From positions 1 to 6,235 of the forward strand of contig CAMGRE010000140.1 in NCBI GenBank assembly GCA_946061355.1: 6,235 nt of DNA, written 5' to 3'. Made by a program: the position numbers and the translations under genes. How positions within the stretch are numbered: the stretch's first letter is position 1; each line of letters begins with the position of its first letter. The notes beneath the pieces were generated by a model. The model did no database searches, was not told the origin of the DNA, and saw only the letters and a list, made by a program, of their open reading frames with translations. The stretch is from an uncultured bacterium. Its GTDB lineage: Bacteria; Bacillota; Clostridia; Lachnospirales; Lachnospiraceae. Of the stretch, positions 1 through 6,134 are shown piece by piece.

Positions 1-15
1 GAAAAGAGGAACGAA

Positions 16-1191
16 ATGAGAACATTGAGCAGCAGGACGGAAACATTCACGGAATCCGTCATCCGAAAAATGACAAGGATATCAAATCAGTACGGAGCGG
101 TAAATCTGTCACAGGGTTTTCCCGATTTTGATCCGCCGACAGAGTTGACAGACCGACTTAGTCAAGTGGCGAAAGAGGGGCCACATCAGTATGCGGTCAC
201 CTGGGGAGCGCAGAATTTCAGGGAAGCTGTGGCGGCGAAGTATGAACATTTCTCGGGCGTACCTATTGATCCGAATGCGGAGCTTGTCGTCACCTGCGGG
301 AGCACGGAGGCAATGATGTCAGCGATGATGTCCGTGGCGAATCCGAGTGACAGGGTTGCCGTTTTTTCTCCGTTCTATGAAAATTACGGCGCGGATGCGA
401 TCCTGTCAGGCGCGGAGCCGGTGTATATTCCGCTCGTGCCGCCGGACTTTCACTTTGATCCGGACAGGCTGGAGGCGGCGTTTCAGGATGGCGCAAAGGC
501 GCTGATCCTCTGCAATCCCTCCAATCCGTGCGGAAAAGTCTTTACCTATGACGAGCTGAAGGTCATCGCAGACCTTGCAATCAAATATGACGCATATGTC
601 ATTACGGATGAAGTGTACGAACATATCGTGTATGAGCCCAACAAGCATATTTATCTGTCCTCCCTGCCCGGAATGCGGGAGCGGACGATCGTCTGCAATT
701 CGCTGTCAAAGACGTATTCGATCACGGGCTGGCGGCTCGGCTATGTCATCGCCTCTCCTGAGATCTGCGACAGAGTAAAGAAGGTGCATGACTTCCTGAC
801 GGTCGGTGCACCGGCGCCGCTCCAGGAGGCGGCAGTGACGGCGCTTAAATTTGGTGATGAATATTACAAAGAACTTCAGGCACATTATACCCATATGAAG
901 AAAGTGTTCCTGGATGGTCTGGATCAGATCGGACTGCGCTATACGGAACCTCAGGGAGCTTACTATGTGCTGGTGGATGTGTCGGAATTCGGCGTGAAGG
1001 ATGACAACGCATTCTGTGAGTGGCTGGCGAGAGAGGTGGGCGTGGGCGCCGTGCCCGGCTCCAGCTTTTTCCGCGAGAACATCAACAACTATATCCGCCT
1101 GCATTTTGCCAAGAAGGATGAGACGCTGCATGCAGCGCTCGACAATCTCTCGCGGATCCGCAGCAAAGCGGGAACTGCGGACGGGGTGTGA
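16..1191 (+). CDS. PLP-dependent aminotransferase, class I/II (fold type I)
   Basis: Predicted cytosolic enzyme that moves an amino group between an amino acid and a 2-oxo acid using pyridoxal phosphate. At 391 aa it has the usual family length. Visible landmarks are the N-terminal substrate segment NLSQGFPDF (30-38), the cofactor-phosphate region around CGSTEA (94-99), NPSNPCGK (167-174), the pyridine-nitrogen Asp198 in ITDEVYEH, the Schiff-base Lys232 in SLSKTYSITGWR, and a C-terminal Arg361 in NNYIRLHF that should bind the substrate carboxylate. All key residues are present. The NLSQGFPDF and PFYENYG segments resemble kynurenine/methionine aminotransferase-type members (YbdL-like), but substrate cannot be read from sequence, so no symbol is given. 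The start is set by AGAGGA at 5-10, five bases before ATG. Upstream context is outside the window. A promoter-like sequence in the following gap suggests it is not strictly coupled to the next gene. Confidence 0.93.
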   Translation: MRTLSSRTETFTESVIRKMTRISNQYGAVNLSQGFPDFDPPTELTDRLSQVAKEGPHQYAVTWGAQNFREAVAAKYEHFSGVPIDPNAELVVTCGSTEAMMSAMMSVANPSDRVAVFSPFYENYGADAILSGAEPVYIPLVPPDFHFDPDRLEAAFQDGAKALILCNPSNPCGKVFTYDELKVIADLAIKYDAYVITDEVYEHIVYEPNKHIYLSSLPGMRERTIVCNSLSKTYSITGWRLGYVIASPEICDRVKKVHDFLTVGAPAPLQEAAVTALKFGDEYYKELQAHYTHMKKVFLDGLDQIGLRYTEPQGAYYVLVDVSEFGVKDDNAFCEWLAREVGVGAVPGSSFFRENINNYIRLHFAKKDETLHAALDNLSRIRSKAGTADGV

Positions 1192-1229
1192 AGAAAAAGT
1201 TAATCTTATATGAAGAAAGTGTGAAAGAG

Positions 1230-1258
1230 GTTTCTTTTCCGACAAAATCATTTATAAT
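1230..1258 (+). promoter_or_regulatory. Putative SigA-type promoter for the DJ-1/CBS cluster
   Basis: A perfect TATAAT -10 box lies at 1253-1258. The -35 region is poor: GTTTCT at 1230-1235 with a 17-base spacer, or TTTCTT at 1231-1236 with 16. It lies in the 101-base gap after the aminotransferase gene, about 40 bases before the next start codon, which is a sensible position. No convincing terminator for the aminotransferase gene is visible in the gap, so read-through from upstream is also possible. Confidence 0.45.
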
Positions 1259-1298
1259 GTTGGGAGTAACATAAGACAAAAAGAAGGAGAGTATGGGT

Positions 1299-1850
1299 AT
1301 GAGTAAAGTATGTGTCTTTTTTGCAGAGGGGTATGAGGAAATCGAAGCGCTCACCGTGGTGGATCTGCTGCGGCGTGCCGGGATAGAGACGCAGATGGTG
1401 TCCGTGACGGGCAATAAACAGGTGATGAGTTCACACAAGGTTCCGGTCATCATGGATGCATTGCTTTCGGATGTCAATTTTGACGAGGTTGACATGATCG
1501 TGCTGCCGGGCGGAATGCCGGGGACCAAAAATCTGGAGAATTGTGCGGAGCTGATGGCACAGGTGGATGCGTTTGTTCAGGCAGGGAAATATGTGGCGGC
1601 GATTTGTGCGGCGCCGAGCATTCTCGGACACAGAGGGATCCTGCAGGGCAGGAGGGCATGCTGCTATCCGGAGTATGAAGAGGAACTTACAGGGGCGGAA
1701 GTGACACGCAACAGTGTGGAGATCGCAGGCAATGTGATCACATCGAGAGGCATGGGCTGCGCCATTGATTTCTCTCTTGCGATCGTAAGTGTATACAAAG
1801 GACAAAACGCGGCAAAGGAACTGGCCGAGAAGGTGGTTTACAGCAGATGA
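1299..1850 (+). CDS. DJ-1/PfpI (ThiJ) family protein
   Basis: Single-domain DJ-1/PfpI-superfamily protein of 183 aa, close to the length of human DJ-1 and bacterial YajL. Counting from this start, the N-terminal strand and acidic turn read VCVFFAEGYEEIEAL, with Glu16 equivalent to DJ-1 Glu18. LPGGMPG is at 69-75. AAICAAPS carries the nucleophile-elbow Cys103 (DJ-1 Cys106), and TSRGMGCA is at 148-155, so the Cys/Glu pair is intact. Family members are linked to oxidative stress, glyoxalase/deglycase-type activity or chaperone roles; which applies here is not decidable. There are two in-frame ATGs. AAGGAG (1284-1289) is only 3 bases from the ATG at 1293 but 9 bases from the one at 1299, and MSKV is the usual family start, so I chose 1299 (1293 would add two residues). 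The stop codon overlaps the next start, implying translational coupling. Confidence 0.92.
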   Translation: MSKVCVFFAEGYEEIEALTVVDLLRRAGIETQMVSVTGNKQVMSSHKVPVIMDALLSDVNFDEVDMIVLPGGMPGTKNLENCAELMAQVDAFVQAGKYVAAICAAPSILGHRGILQGRRACCYPEYEEELTGAEVTRNSVEIAGNVITSRGMGCAIDFSLAIVSVYKGQNAAKELAEKVVYSR

Positions 1851-2248
1851 ATATCTTATTTTTTCTGACGCCAAAGGAAGATGTGGCATACATACAGGAA
1901 ACCGATACGCTCAGACAGGCAATGGAAAAGATGGAGCACAGGGGATACACTGCGATTCCGCTGCTCACTGAGGATGGAAAATATGTGGGCACCGTCACGG
2001 AGGGAGATATCCTGTGGCAGCTCAAACGGCAGGGCTTTCCGAGCCTTGATACGCTGGAACACAGCAGCGTATCGGAAGTGAAGCGCAGGAGAGAGGTGCG
2101 TGCCGTGTCCGTCTCGGCGAGCATGGAGAGCCTGTTAGAGAGAGTACTGGAACAGAATTACGTTCCGGTGATCGATGACAACCAGATTTTCATCGGGATC
2201 GTGACCAGACGTGATGTGATAAGGCATCTGCAGGAACAGACTGTGTGA
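1847..2248 (+). CDS. Stand-alone tandem CBS-domain protein
   Basis: Small cytosolic protein of 133 aa made almost entirely of two CBS motifs (a Bateman module). The first spans about residues 10-60 (TLRQAMEKM, YTAIPLL, YVGTVTEGDIL) and the second about 76-131 (VSASMESLLERV, YVPVID, FIGIVTRRDVIRHL). There is no catalytic or membrane domain. The hydrophobic TxPxx and G-x-V-T-x-x-D/R-x-I/L signatures that line the nucleotide site are present in both repeats. Such stand-alone proteins usually sense adenine nucleotides. The c-di-AMP-binding DarB/CbpB proteins of Firmicutes have the same build and similar length, but orthology is not shown. The ATG overlaps the upstream TGA (ATGA) and has only a weak SD (AGGTGG at 1831-1836, 10 bases away), so expression probably depends on ribosomes finishing the DJ-1-like gene. 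It may be a ligand-dependent regulator of a partner protein; the partner is unknown. Confidence 0.88.
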   Translation: MNILFFLTPKEDVAYIQETDTLRQAMEKMEHRGYTAIPLLTEDGKYVGTVTEGDILWQLKRQGFPSLDTLEHSSVSEVKRRREVRAVSVSASMESLLERVLEQNYVPVIDDNQIFIGIVTRRDVIRHLQEQTV

Positions 2249-2303
2249 GGACCGGCGATGGATCGGAAATCTGTGACAAAACTGGGGTGTAGGGGAAAAT
2301 GAA

Positions 2304-3152
2304 ATGAAGAAGCTGCTGATTACCGGAACATCCGGGTTCCTGGGCGGCAGGATCGCCGATTATTATAAGGATAAATATGAGATTTATGCGCCGACGCATG
2401 CGCAGATGGACATTACCAATGAGAGAAGTGTCAGCAATGTGTTGGAGGAGTGTCGGCCCGATGCAGTGATCCACTGTGCAGGGGTCTCTGATCTGGAAAT
2501 ATTTGAACGGGAGCGGGAACGTTCCTGGAGGATCAATGTGGATGGCAGTGTCAATATTGCGAAAGTTTCTGATAAGATCCATGCAAAATGTGTGATCTGC
2601 AGTTCCGACCAGGTCTATTTTGGGAACCGGACTGCGGGACCGCACAGGGAGGATGAGATTCTTTCACCGGTAACTCCCTACGGACAGGGCAAGCTGTGCG
2701 CGGAACAGGGATGCCTGAAGGTCAATCCGGACTGTGTGATGCTCAGGCTTTCGTGGATGTACGATACTTTTACAAGGAACGGAAGCGAGCACGGCGATTT
2801 CTTCCGCAATCTCCTCAGACAGATTAGGCAGGGAGAAGAACTGCGCTATCCGGTCTATGACAGGCGTGGAATCACAGACGTCAATGAGGTGATCCGGAAT
2901 CTGGAGAAGGTATTTGAGATACCGGGAGGTATCTACAATTTTGGTTCCCCAAATGATATGGATACGTTCCATACGATGTGCGCGGTGTTTGAAAATGTCG
3001 GGCTGGAGGTTGACCGGATCGGCAGAAATGAGGAAGCCTACAGAGACAACCCGAGAAATATGTGTATGTGCATGGACAAGGCGGCCGCGGTCGGGATCCG
3101 CTTCAGGACGACGGTCGATTCCCTGTCGGGAAATTTAAAACACTTTTTATAA
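2304..3152 (+). CDS. RmlD-like NAD(P)-dependent sugar-nucleotide reductase/epimerase (extended SDR)
   Basis: Extended short-chain dehydrogenase of 282 aa, matching the RmlD (dTDP-4-dehydrorhamnose reductase) type in length and layout. Visible features are the Rossmann dinucleotide loop TGTSGFLG (7-14), the MDITN segment (35-39) typical of RmlD-like proteins, RPDAVIHCAG (51-60) ending the fourth strand, CSSDQVY (99-105) supplying the catalytic Ser, and the catalytic pair Tyr126/Lys130 in YGQGK. The C-terminal half is the smaller substrate domain. The catalytic triad is intact. AGGGGA at 2291-2296 lies 7 bases before ATG, and the 55-base gap to the CBS gene has no terminator, so it probably shares that transcript. 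No other rhamnose or nucleotide-sugar gene is nearby, which leaves the substrate open. The related non-rhamnose family (MAT2B-like) is an alternative, so no symbol is given. Confidence 0.88.
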   Translation: MKKLLITGTSGFLGGRIADYYKDKYEIYAPTHAQMDITNERSVSNVLEECRPDAVIHCAGVSDLEIFERERERSWRINVDGSVNIAKVSDKIHAKCVICSSDQVYFGNRTAGPHREDEILSPVTPYGQGKLCAEQGCLKVNPDCVMLRLSWMYDTFTRNGSEHGDFFRNLLRQIRQGEELRYPVYDRRGITDVNEVIRNLEKVFEIPGGIYNFGSPNDMDTFHTMCAVFENVGLEVDRIGRNEEAYRDNPRNMCMCMDKAAAVGIRFRTTVDSLSGNLKHFL

Positions 3153-3229
3153 AAAGGAAACTTTTAGGAAATAAGAGCTTTGCAGTCAGGAGATTAGAAG
3201 CAGCAGAACCGGAGAAGGTGAAATACTGC

Positions 3230-3258
3230 TTGACTTATACCGGGAAGTGCGATATACT
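3230..3258 (+). promoter_or_regulatory. Strong SigA-type promoter of the amino acid importer operon
   Basis: TTGACT (3230-3235), a 17-base spacer and TATACT (3253-3258) differ from consensus by one base in each hexamer. The predicted start is near A3266, giving a leader of about 90 bases before the binding-protein gene. The 7-base word ATACTGC occurs at 3223-3229 and 3254-3260, flanking the core promoter. Confidence 0.82.
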
Positions 3259-3290
3259 GCATTTCATAACAAGGAATTCATTGCATTCAA

Positions 3291-3321
3291 AGAGGAAGCA
3301 TTTAGGGCTTCCTCTTTTTTT
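3291..3321 (+). terminator. Rho-independent terminator inside the importer leader (possible attenuator)
   Basis: A perfect 9-bp stem pairs AGAGGAAGC (3291-3299) with GCTTCCTCT (3307-3315), has a 7-base loop and runs into seven Ts (3315-3321). It can stop transcripts arriving from the RmlD-like gene. It also lies downstream of the 3230-3258 promoter and upstream of the ribosome-binding site at 3342, so it would truncate the importer mRNA to about 56 nt unless bypassed. I see no strong competing antiterminator; the best is a 5-bp pairing of 3272-3276 with 3309-3313. Confidence 0.85.
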
Positions 3322-3355
3322 GCCGTGATTTTCCGGGTTATAGGAGGAGAAGATT

Positions 3356-4279
3356 ATGAAGAAAAAAGCGGTATCTATGATGTTGGCAGCGGTATGTGCG
3401 TTATCCCTGTGTGCATGCGGCAGCAAGAGTGCGGAGCCTGCAGCGCAGGCAGAGCCCGCGGCGGAAGCTCCGGCTGAGACGGAAGCGGCAGAGAGCGCTT
3501 CGGGTACAGAGGAAGCTCCTGCGGGCGAGAAGAAGGTGTTGAAGGTAGCGATGGAATGTGGCTATGCGCCGTACAACTGGACGCAGCCCGACGATTCCAA
3601 TGGTGCGGTGCCGATTCAGGACAGTTCCGATTATGCATACGGCTATGATGTCATGATGGCAAAGCACATCGCAGAACAGCTGGGGTACGAACTGCAGATC
3701 GTGAAGCTGGACTGGGATTCCCTGGTTCCGGCAGTGCAGTCCGGCACAATTGACTGTGTGATCGCGGGACAGTCCATCACTTCCGAGCGTCTGGAGATGG
3801 TAGATTTCTCTGAGCCGTATTATTATGCGTCCATCGTGGGACTAGTGAAGTCGGACGGAAAATATGCGGACGCAGCAGGGCTCTCCGACCTGGCGGGTGC
3901 GACCTGTACCTCACAGCTTGGAACGATCTGGTATGATGTGTGTCTGCCGCAGATCCAGGATGCGGAGATCCAGCCCGCACAGGAATCGGCGCCGGCAATG
4001 CTCGTTGCATTGGAGAGCGGACGTACAGATCTGATCGTGACGGATATGCCCACCGCGATGGCTGCCTGTGTCGCTTATCCGGATATGAAACTGCTTGATT
4101 TTACCGGGACGGGCGACGACTTTGAGGTATCGGAGGAGGAGATCAATATCGGCATTTCCGTACAGAAGGGAAATAAGGAACTGCTTGACGGCATCAACAG
4201 CGTGCTTGCCGGGATGACGACCGATGATTATGAGAAGATGATGAACGAGGCAATCAGCGTTCAGCCGTTGTCGGAGTAA
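3356..4279 (+). CDS. Amino acid ABC transporter substrate-binding lipoprotein
   Basis: Extracytoplasmic solute-binding protein (SBP_bac_3, family 3) of 307 aa that captures a polar amino acid or related solute and delivers it to the permease encoded next. Residues 1-20 are a lipoprotein signal: KKK, a hydrophobic run, then lipobox LCAC with lipidated Cys21. Residues 22-58 are an Ala/Glu/Pro-rich linker that should tether the domain off the membrane. The binding domain begins at VLKVAM (61-66). The family motif ITSERLEMVDFSEPYY (141-156) includes Arg145, the usual carboxylate ligand, and Asp230 in VTDMP is the expected amino-group ligand. An extra segment lies between PYNW and GYDV (about 76-96). 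AGGAGG at 3342-3347, 8 bases before ATG, sets the start. The gene is first in a binding protein-permease-ATPase operon with its own promoter and a leader terminator. The exact substrate cannot be read. Confidence 0.95.
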   Translation: MKKKAVSMMLAAVCALSLCACGSKSAEPAAQAEPAAEAPAETEAAESASGTEEAPAGEKKVLKVAMECGYAPYNWTQPDDSNGAVPIQDSSDYAYGYDVMMAKHIAEQLGYELQIVKLDWDSLVPAVQSGTIDCVIAGQSITSERLEMVDFSEPYYYASIVGLVKSDGKYADAAGLSDLAGATCTSQLGTIWYDVCLPQIQDAEIQPAQESAPAMLVALESGRTDLIVTDMPTAMAACVAYPDMKLLDFTGTGDDFEVSEEEINIGISVQKGNKELLDGINSVLAGMTTDDYEKMMNEAISVQPLSE

Positions 4280-4306
4280 CAGACACAGCGCAGATGTAAA
4301 AGATGA

Positions 4307-4336
4307 GCCCGGCGCGGAAAGTTTTCTGTGCCGGGC
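4307..4336 (+). other. Intercistronic stem-loop between binding-protein and permease genes
   Basis: A 13-bp stem pairs 4307-4319 with 4324-4336, including two G-U pairs, around the 4-base loop AGTT. Its base is GCCCGGC/GCCGGGC. No T tract follows, so it is not a standard intrinsic terminator. It sits 27 bases after the binding-protein stop and ends about 20 bases before the permease SD. In family operons, such structures commonly protect the upstream mRNA so that binding protein outnumbers permease; that role is inferred here. Confidence 0.75.
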
Positions 4337-4370
4337 GTGCTGTCTGTGTATTATTGGGAGGAAGAAAAAC

Positions 4371-5147
4371 GTGATTTCGCAGATGAATTTTTTTGAGCGT
4401 ATCGTCTATATATTGGGAAAATACGGGACGTCTTATCTGAAGGGGGCGGGCACCACACTGGTGATCGCGGTGGTCTCCACATTGATCGGCTGCCTGATCG
4501 GCTTTGCCGCAGGCATTATACAGACGATCCCGATAGATAAACAGAGAGACCCTCTGATCAAGAGAGCACTGCTCAGGGTCGTGTGGGTTATCCTGAATGT
4601 CTATGTGGAAGTGTTTCGCGGTACGCCTATGATCGTGCAGGCCGTATTCATCTATTACGGCATGTCGCAGCTTTTTAACATCCAGCTGGGCATGTGGCAG
4701 TCGGCATTTCTCGTTGTGTCCATCAATACGGGCGCTTATATGGCGGAATCGGTGAGAGGCGGCATCATCTCCGTCGATCCGGGTCAGATGGAAGGGGCGA
4801 AGGCGATCGGTATGAATCACGTGCAGGCAATGACAAACGTTATTCTCCCGCAGGCATTCCGCAATATCCTGCCGCAGATCGGAAATAACCTGATCATCAA
4901 TATCAAGGACACCTCCGTGCTGTCCGTGATCAGCATTGTGGATCTGTTCTTTGTTCACAAGAGTGTTTCCGGCGCGTTGTACACGTATTTTGAGTCGGCA
5001 ACGATCGTCATGCTGATCTATCTGACCATGACTGTCGTGACCTCCAGACTGTTAAGACTCCTGGAGAACAAACTGGACGGCAGTGAAAATTATGAGATGG
5101 TGGATCTTATGGATATCGGCACACAGCTTGGAAAGAAGAGGGCATAG
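4371..5147 (+). CDS. Amino acid ABC transporter permease
   Basis: Integral membrane subunit of 258 aa, of the polar amino acid (HisM/GlnP) permease family, forming the translocation path and docking the ATPase. Hydrophobic segments are visible at about 25-50, 68-97, 111-127, 170-190 and 205-228. The cytoplasmic EAA-loop reads EGAKAIGMNHVQAM followed by ILPQAFRNILPQ (141-169), with the conserved Gly147. RGTPMIVQ (83-90) is another family signature. The start is GTG: GGGAGGA at 4356-4362 is 8 bases from GTG at 4371 but 20 from the next in-frame ATG at 4383. Only one permease gene is present, so a homodimer is likely. The charged C-terminal tail ends 3 bases before the ATPase start. Lower expression than the binding protein is expected because of the hairpin upstream. 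Confidence 0.95.
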   Translation: MISQMNFFERIVYILGKYGTSYLKGAGTTLVIAVVSTLIGCLIGFAAGIIQTIPIDKQRDPLIKRALLRVVWVILNVYVEVFRGTPMIVQAVFIYYGMSQLFNIQLGMWQSAFLVVSINTGAYMAESVRGGIISVDPGQMEGAKAIGMNHVQAMTNVILPQAFRNILPQIGNNLIINIKDTSVLSVISIVDLFFVHKSVSGALYTYFESATIVMLIYLTMTVVTSRLLRLLENKLDGSENYEMVDLMDIGTQLGKKRA

Positions 5148-5150
5148 GCG

Positions 5151-5921
5151 ATGAAGGGAAGAGAAACCGGTACGGAAACGGCGGGAAAATATATCTTGGA
5201 AATCAAAAACCTGGAAAAGAGCTTTGGCTCTCATCAGGTGTTGAAAAATATCAGTTTCACGGTGGAAAAGGGCGATGTGATCTCGGTGATCGGTGCGTCG
5301 GGCTCGGGAAAGTCCACGATGCTCCGCTGTATCAATCTGCTGGAGACGGCAACCTCGGGACAGATCCTCTACCATGGCAGTGACATCATGGATAAGAAGG
5401 TCGATGTGCCGGCTTACCGCAAAAAGGTCGGTATGGTGTTCCAGAACTTTAACCTGTTTGAAAATATGGATGTGCTTAGTAACTGCATGGTCGGCCAGCG
5501 TAAGGTAGCAGGCAAGCCGAAGGAAGAGGCGGAGGAAAAGGCGGTCTATTATCTTAAGAAGGTCGAGATGGAAGCGTATATCCATGCGAAGCCGCGGCAG
5601 CTCTCCGGCGGGCAGAAGCAGAGAGTAGCGATCGCACGGGCGCTTGCGATGGAGCCGGAGGTGCTTTTGTTCGATGAGCCGACCTCCGCGCTGGATCCGC
5701 AGATGGTGGGCGAGGTGCTGAATGTCATGGAAAAACTTGCCGAGGAAGGACTCACGATGATCATCGTCACCCACGAGATGGCCTTTGCAAAGGATGTGTC
5801 GAAACGCGTCCTCTTTATGGCGGACGGCGTCATTGAGGAGGAGGGCACGCCGCAGGAAGTGTTCGATGCACCGAAGAGTGAACGCACCAAAGAGTTCCTC
5901 GCGAGATTCCGGAAACAGTGA
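5151..5921 (+). CDS. Amino acid ABC transporter ATP-binding protein
   Basis: Cytoplasmic nucleotide-binding subunit of 256 aa (GlnQ/HisP type) that powers the importer by dimerising on ATP. All motifs are intact: Walker A GASGSGKST (48-56), Q-loop Gln98 in MVFQNFNLF, signature LSGGQ (151-155), Walker B VLLFDEP (171-177) with catalytic Glu176, D-loop SALD (179-182) and switch His208 in VTHEM. The N-terminus carries about 14 extra polar residues before the usual start of the fold (YILEIKNLEKSF). AAGAGGG at 5136-5142, 8 bases ahead, supports ATG 5151, and the gene begins 3 bases after the permease stop, so the two are likely translated together. It is the last gene of the operon, followed by a hairpin-rich 3' region and terminator. 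Confidence 0.96.
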   Translation: MKGRETGTETAGKYILEIKNLEKSFGSHQVLKNISFTVEKGDVISVIGASGSGKSTMLRCINLLETATSGQILYHGSDIMDKKVDVPAYRKKVGMVFQNFNLFENMDVLSNCMVGQRKVAGKPKEEAEEKAVYYLKKVEMEAYIHAKPRQLSGGQKQRVAIARALAMEPEVLLFDEPTSALDPQMVGEVLNVMEKLAEEGLTMIIVTHEMAFAKDVSKRVLFMADGVIEEEGTPQEVFDAPKSERTKEFLARFRKQ

Positions 5922-5926
5922 GCAGG

Positions 5927-5968
5927 CTTCCGGGAGCCGGGAAAAATGATTCCCAAAATCGGCGGAAG
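5927..5968 (+). other. Possible structured 3' UTR of the importer mRNA
   Basis: CTTCCG (5927-5932) can pair with CGGAAG (5963-5968), enclosing an inner GGGA/TCCC hairpin. It lies directly after the ATPase stop codon and before the terminator. Pairing is modest and the region may simply be spacer. Confidence 0.3.
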
Positions 5969-5991
5969 GATCAGGATATGCAAGATGCACG

Positions 5992-6029
5992 GGGCAGTAC
6001 AGACCGACAGGTCGGCGCTGCCCTTTTTT
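5992..6029 (+). terminator. Rho-independent terminator of the importer operon
   Basis: The outer stem pairs GGGCAG (5992-5997) with CTGCCC (6018-6023). An inner CCGA/TCGG stem (6004-6007 with 6012-6015) closes a 4-base loop. Six Ts follow at 6024-6029. It lies 70 bases after the ATPase stop and isolates the operon from the promoter downstream. Confidence 0.88.
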
Positions 6030-6099
6030 CGTAAACAAAATTAAAATTTCACTCTATGTTTTCGCAAACGCGCAAAAAATCAAATTAACGATAAAACTA

Positions 6100-6128
6100 T
6101 TGCAATAAAACAAACATTGTGCTATGAT
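6100..6128 (+). promoter_or_regulatory. Strong extended -10 promoter with AT-rich upstream region
   Basis: TTGCAA (6100-6105), a 17-base spacer and TATGAT (6123-6128) are preceded by a TGn extension (6120-6122). The stretch from about 6031 to 6099 is rich in A tracts, as in UP-element-boosted promoters of stable RNA genes. The predicted transcription start is near 6135. No convincing coding start with an SD follows within the window. Confidence 0.8.
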
Positions 6129-6134
6129 GAATGC

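Noticed and set aside
1211..1240. GAAA/TTTC inverted repeats after the aminotransferase gene
   Set aside because: The stems are short and AT-rich with no T run. They could be chance in an AT-rich promoter region, so they are not called a terminator or operator.
706..1251. 181-codon open frame on the minus strand opposite the aminotransferase 3' half
   Set aside because: It is a shadow of a conserved gene whose PLP Lys and Arg motifs are on the plus strand.
3150..3166. AAAAG/CTTTT hairpin right after the RmlD-like gene
   Set aside because: It is a weak A/U stem with a 4-base loop and no following T tract, too unstable to call a terminator. The strong one at 3291-3321 fits better.
4254..4958. 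234-codon open frame on the minus strand opposite the permease
   Set aside because: It overlaps a clear permease gene in antisense, its translation is rich in His and Asp with no domain, and it has no sensible promoter context.
5052..6038. 328-codon open frame on the minus strand opposite the ATPase gene
   Set aside because: It lies antisense to a gene with every ABC ATPase motif intact and runs into the terminator. Its translation is rich in His, Arg and Leu with no recognisable domain, as expected of a mirror frame.
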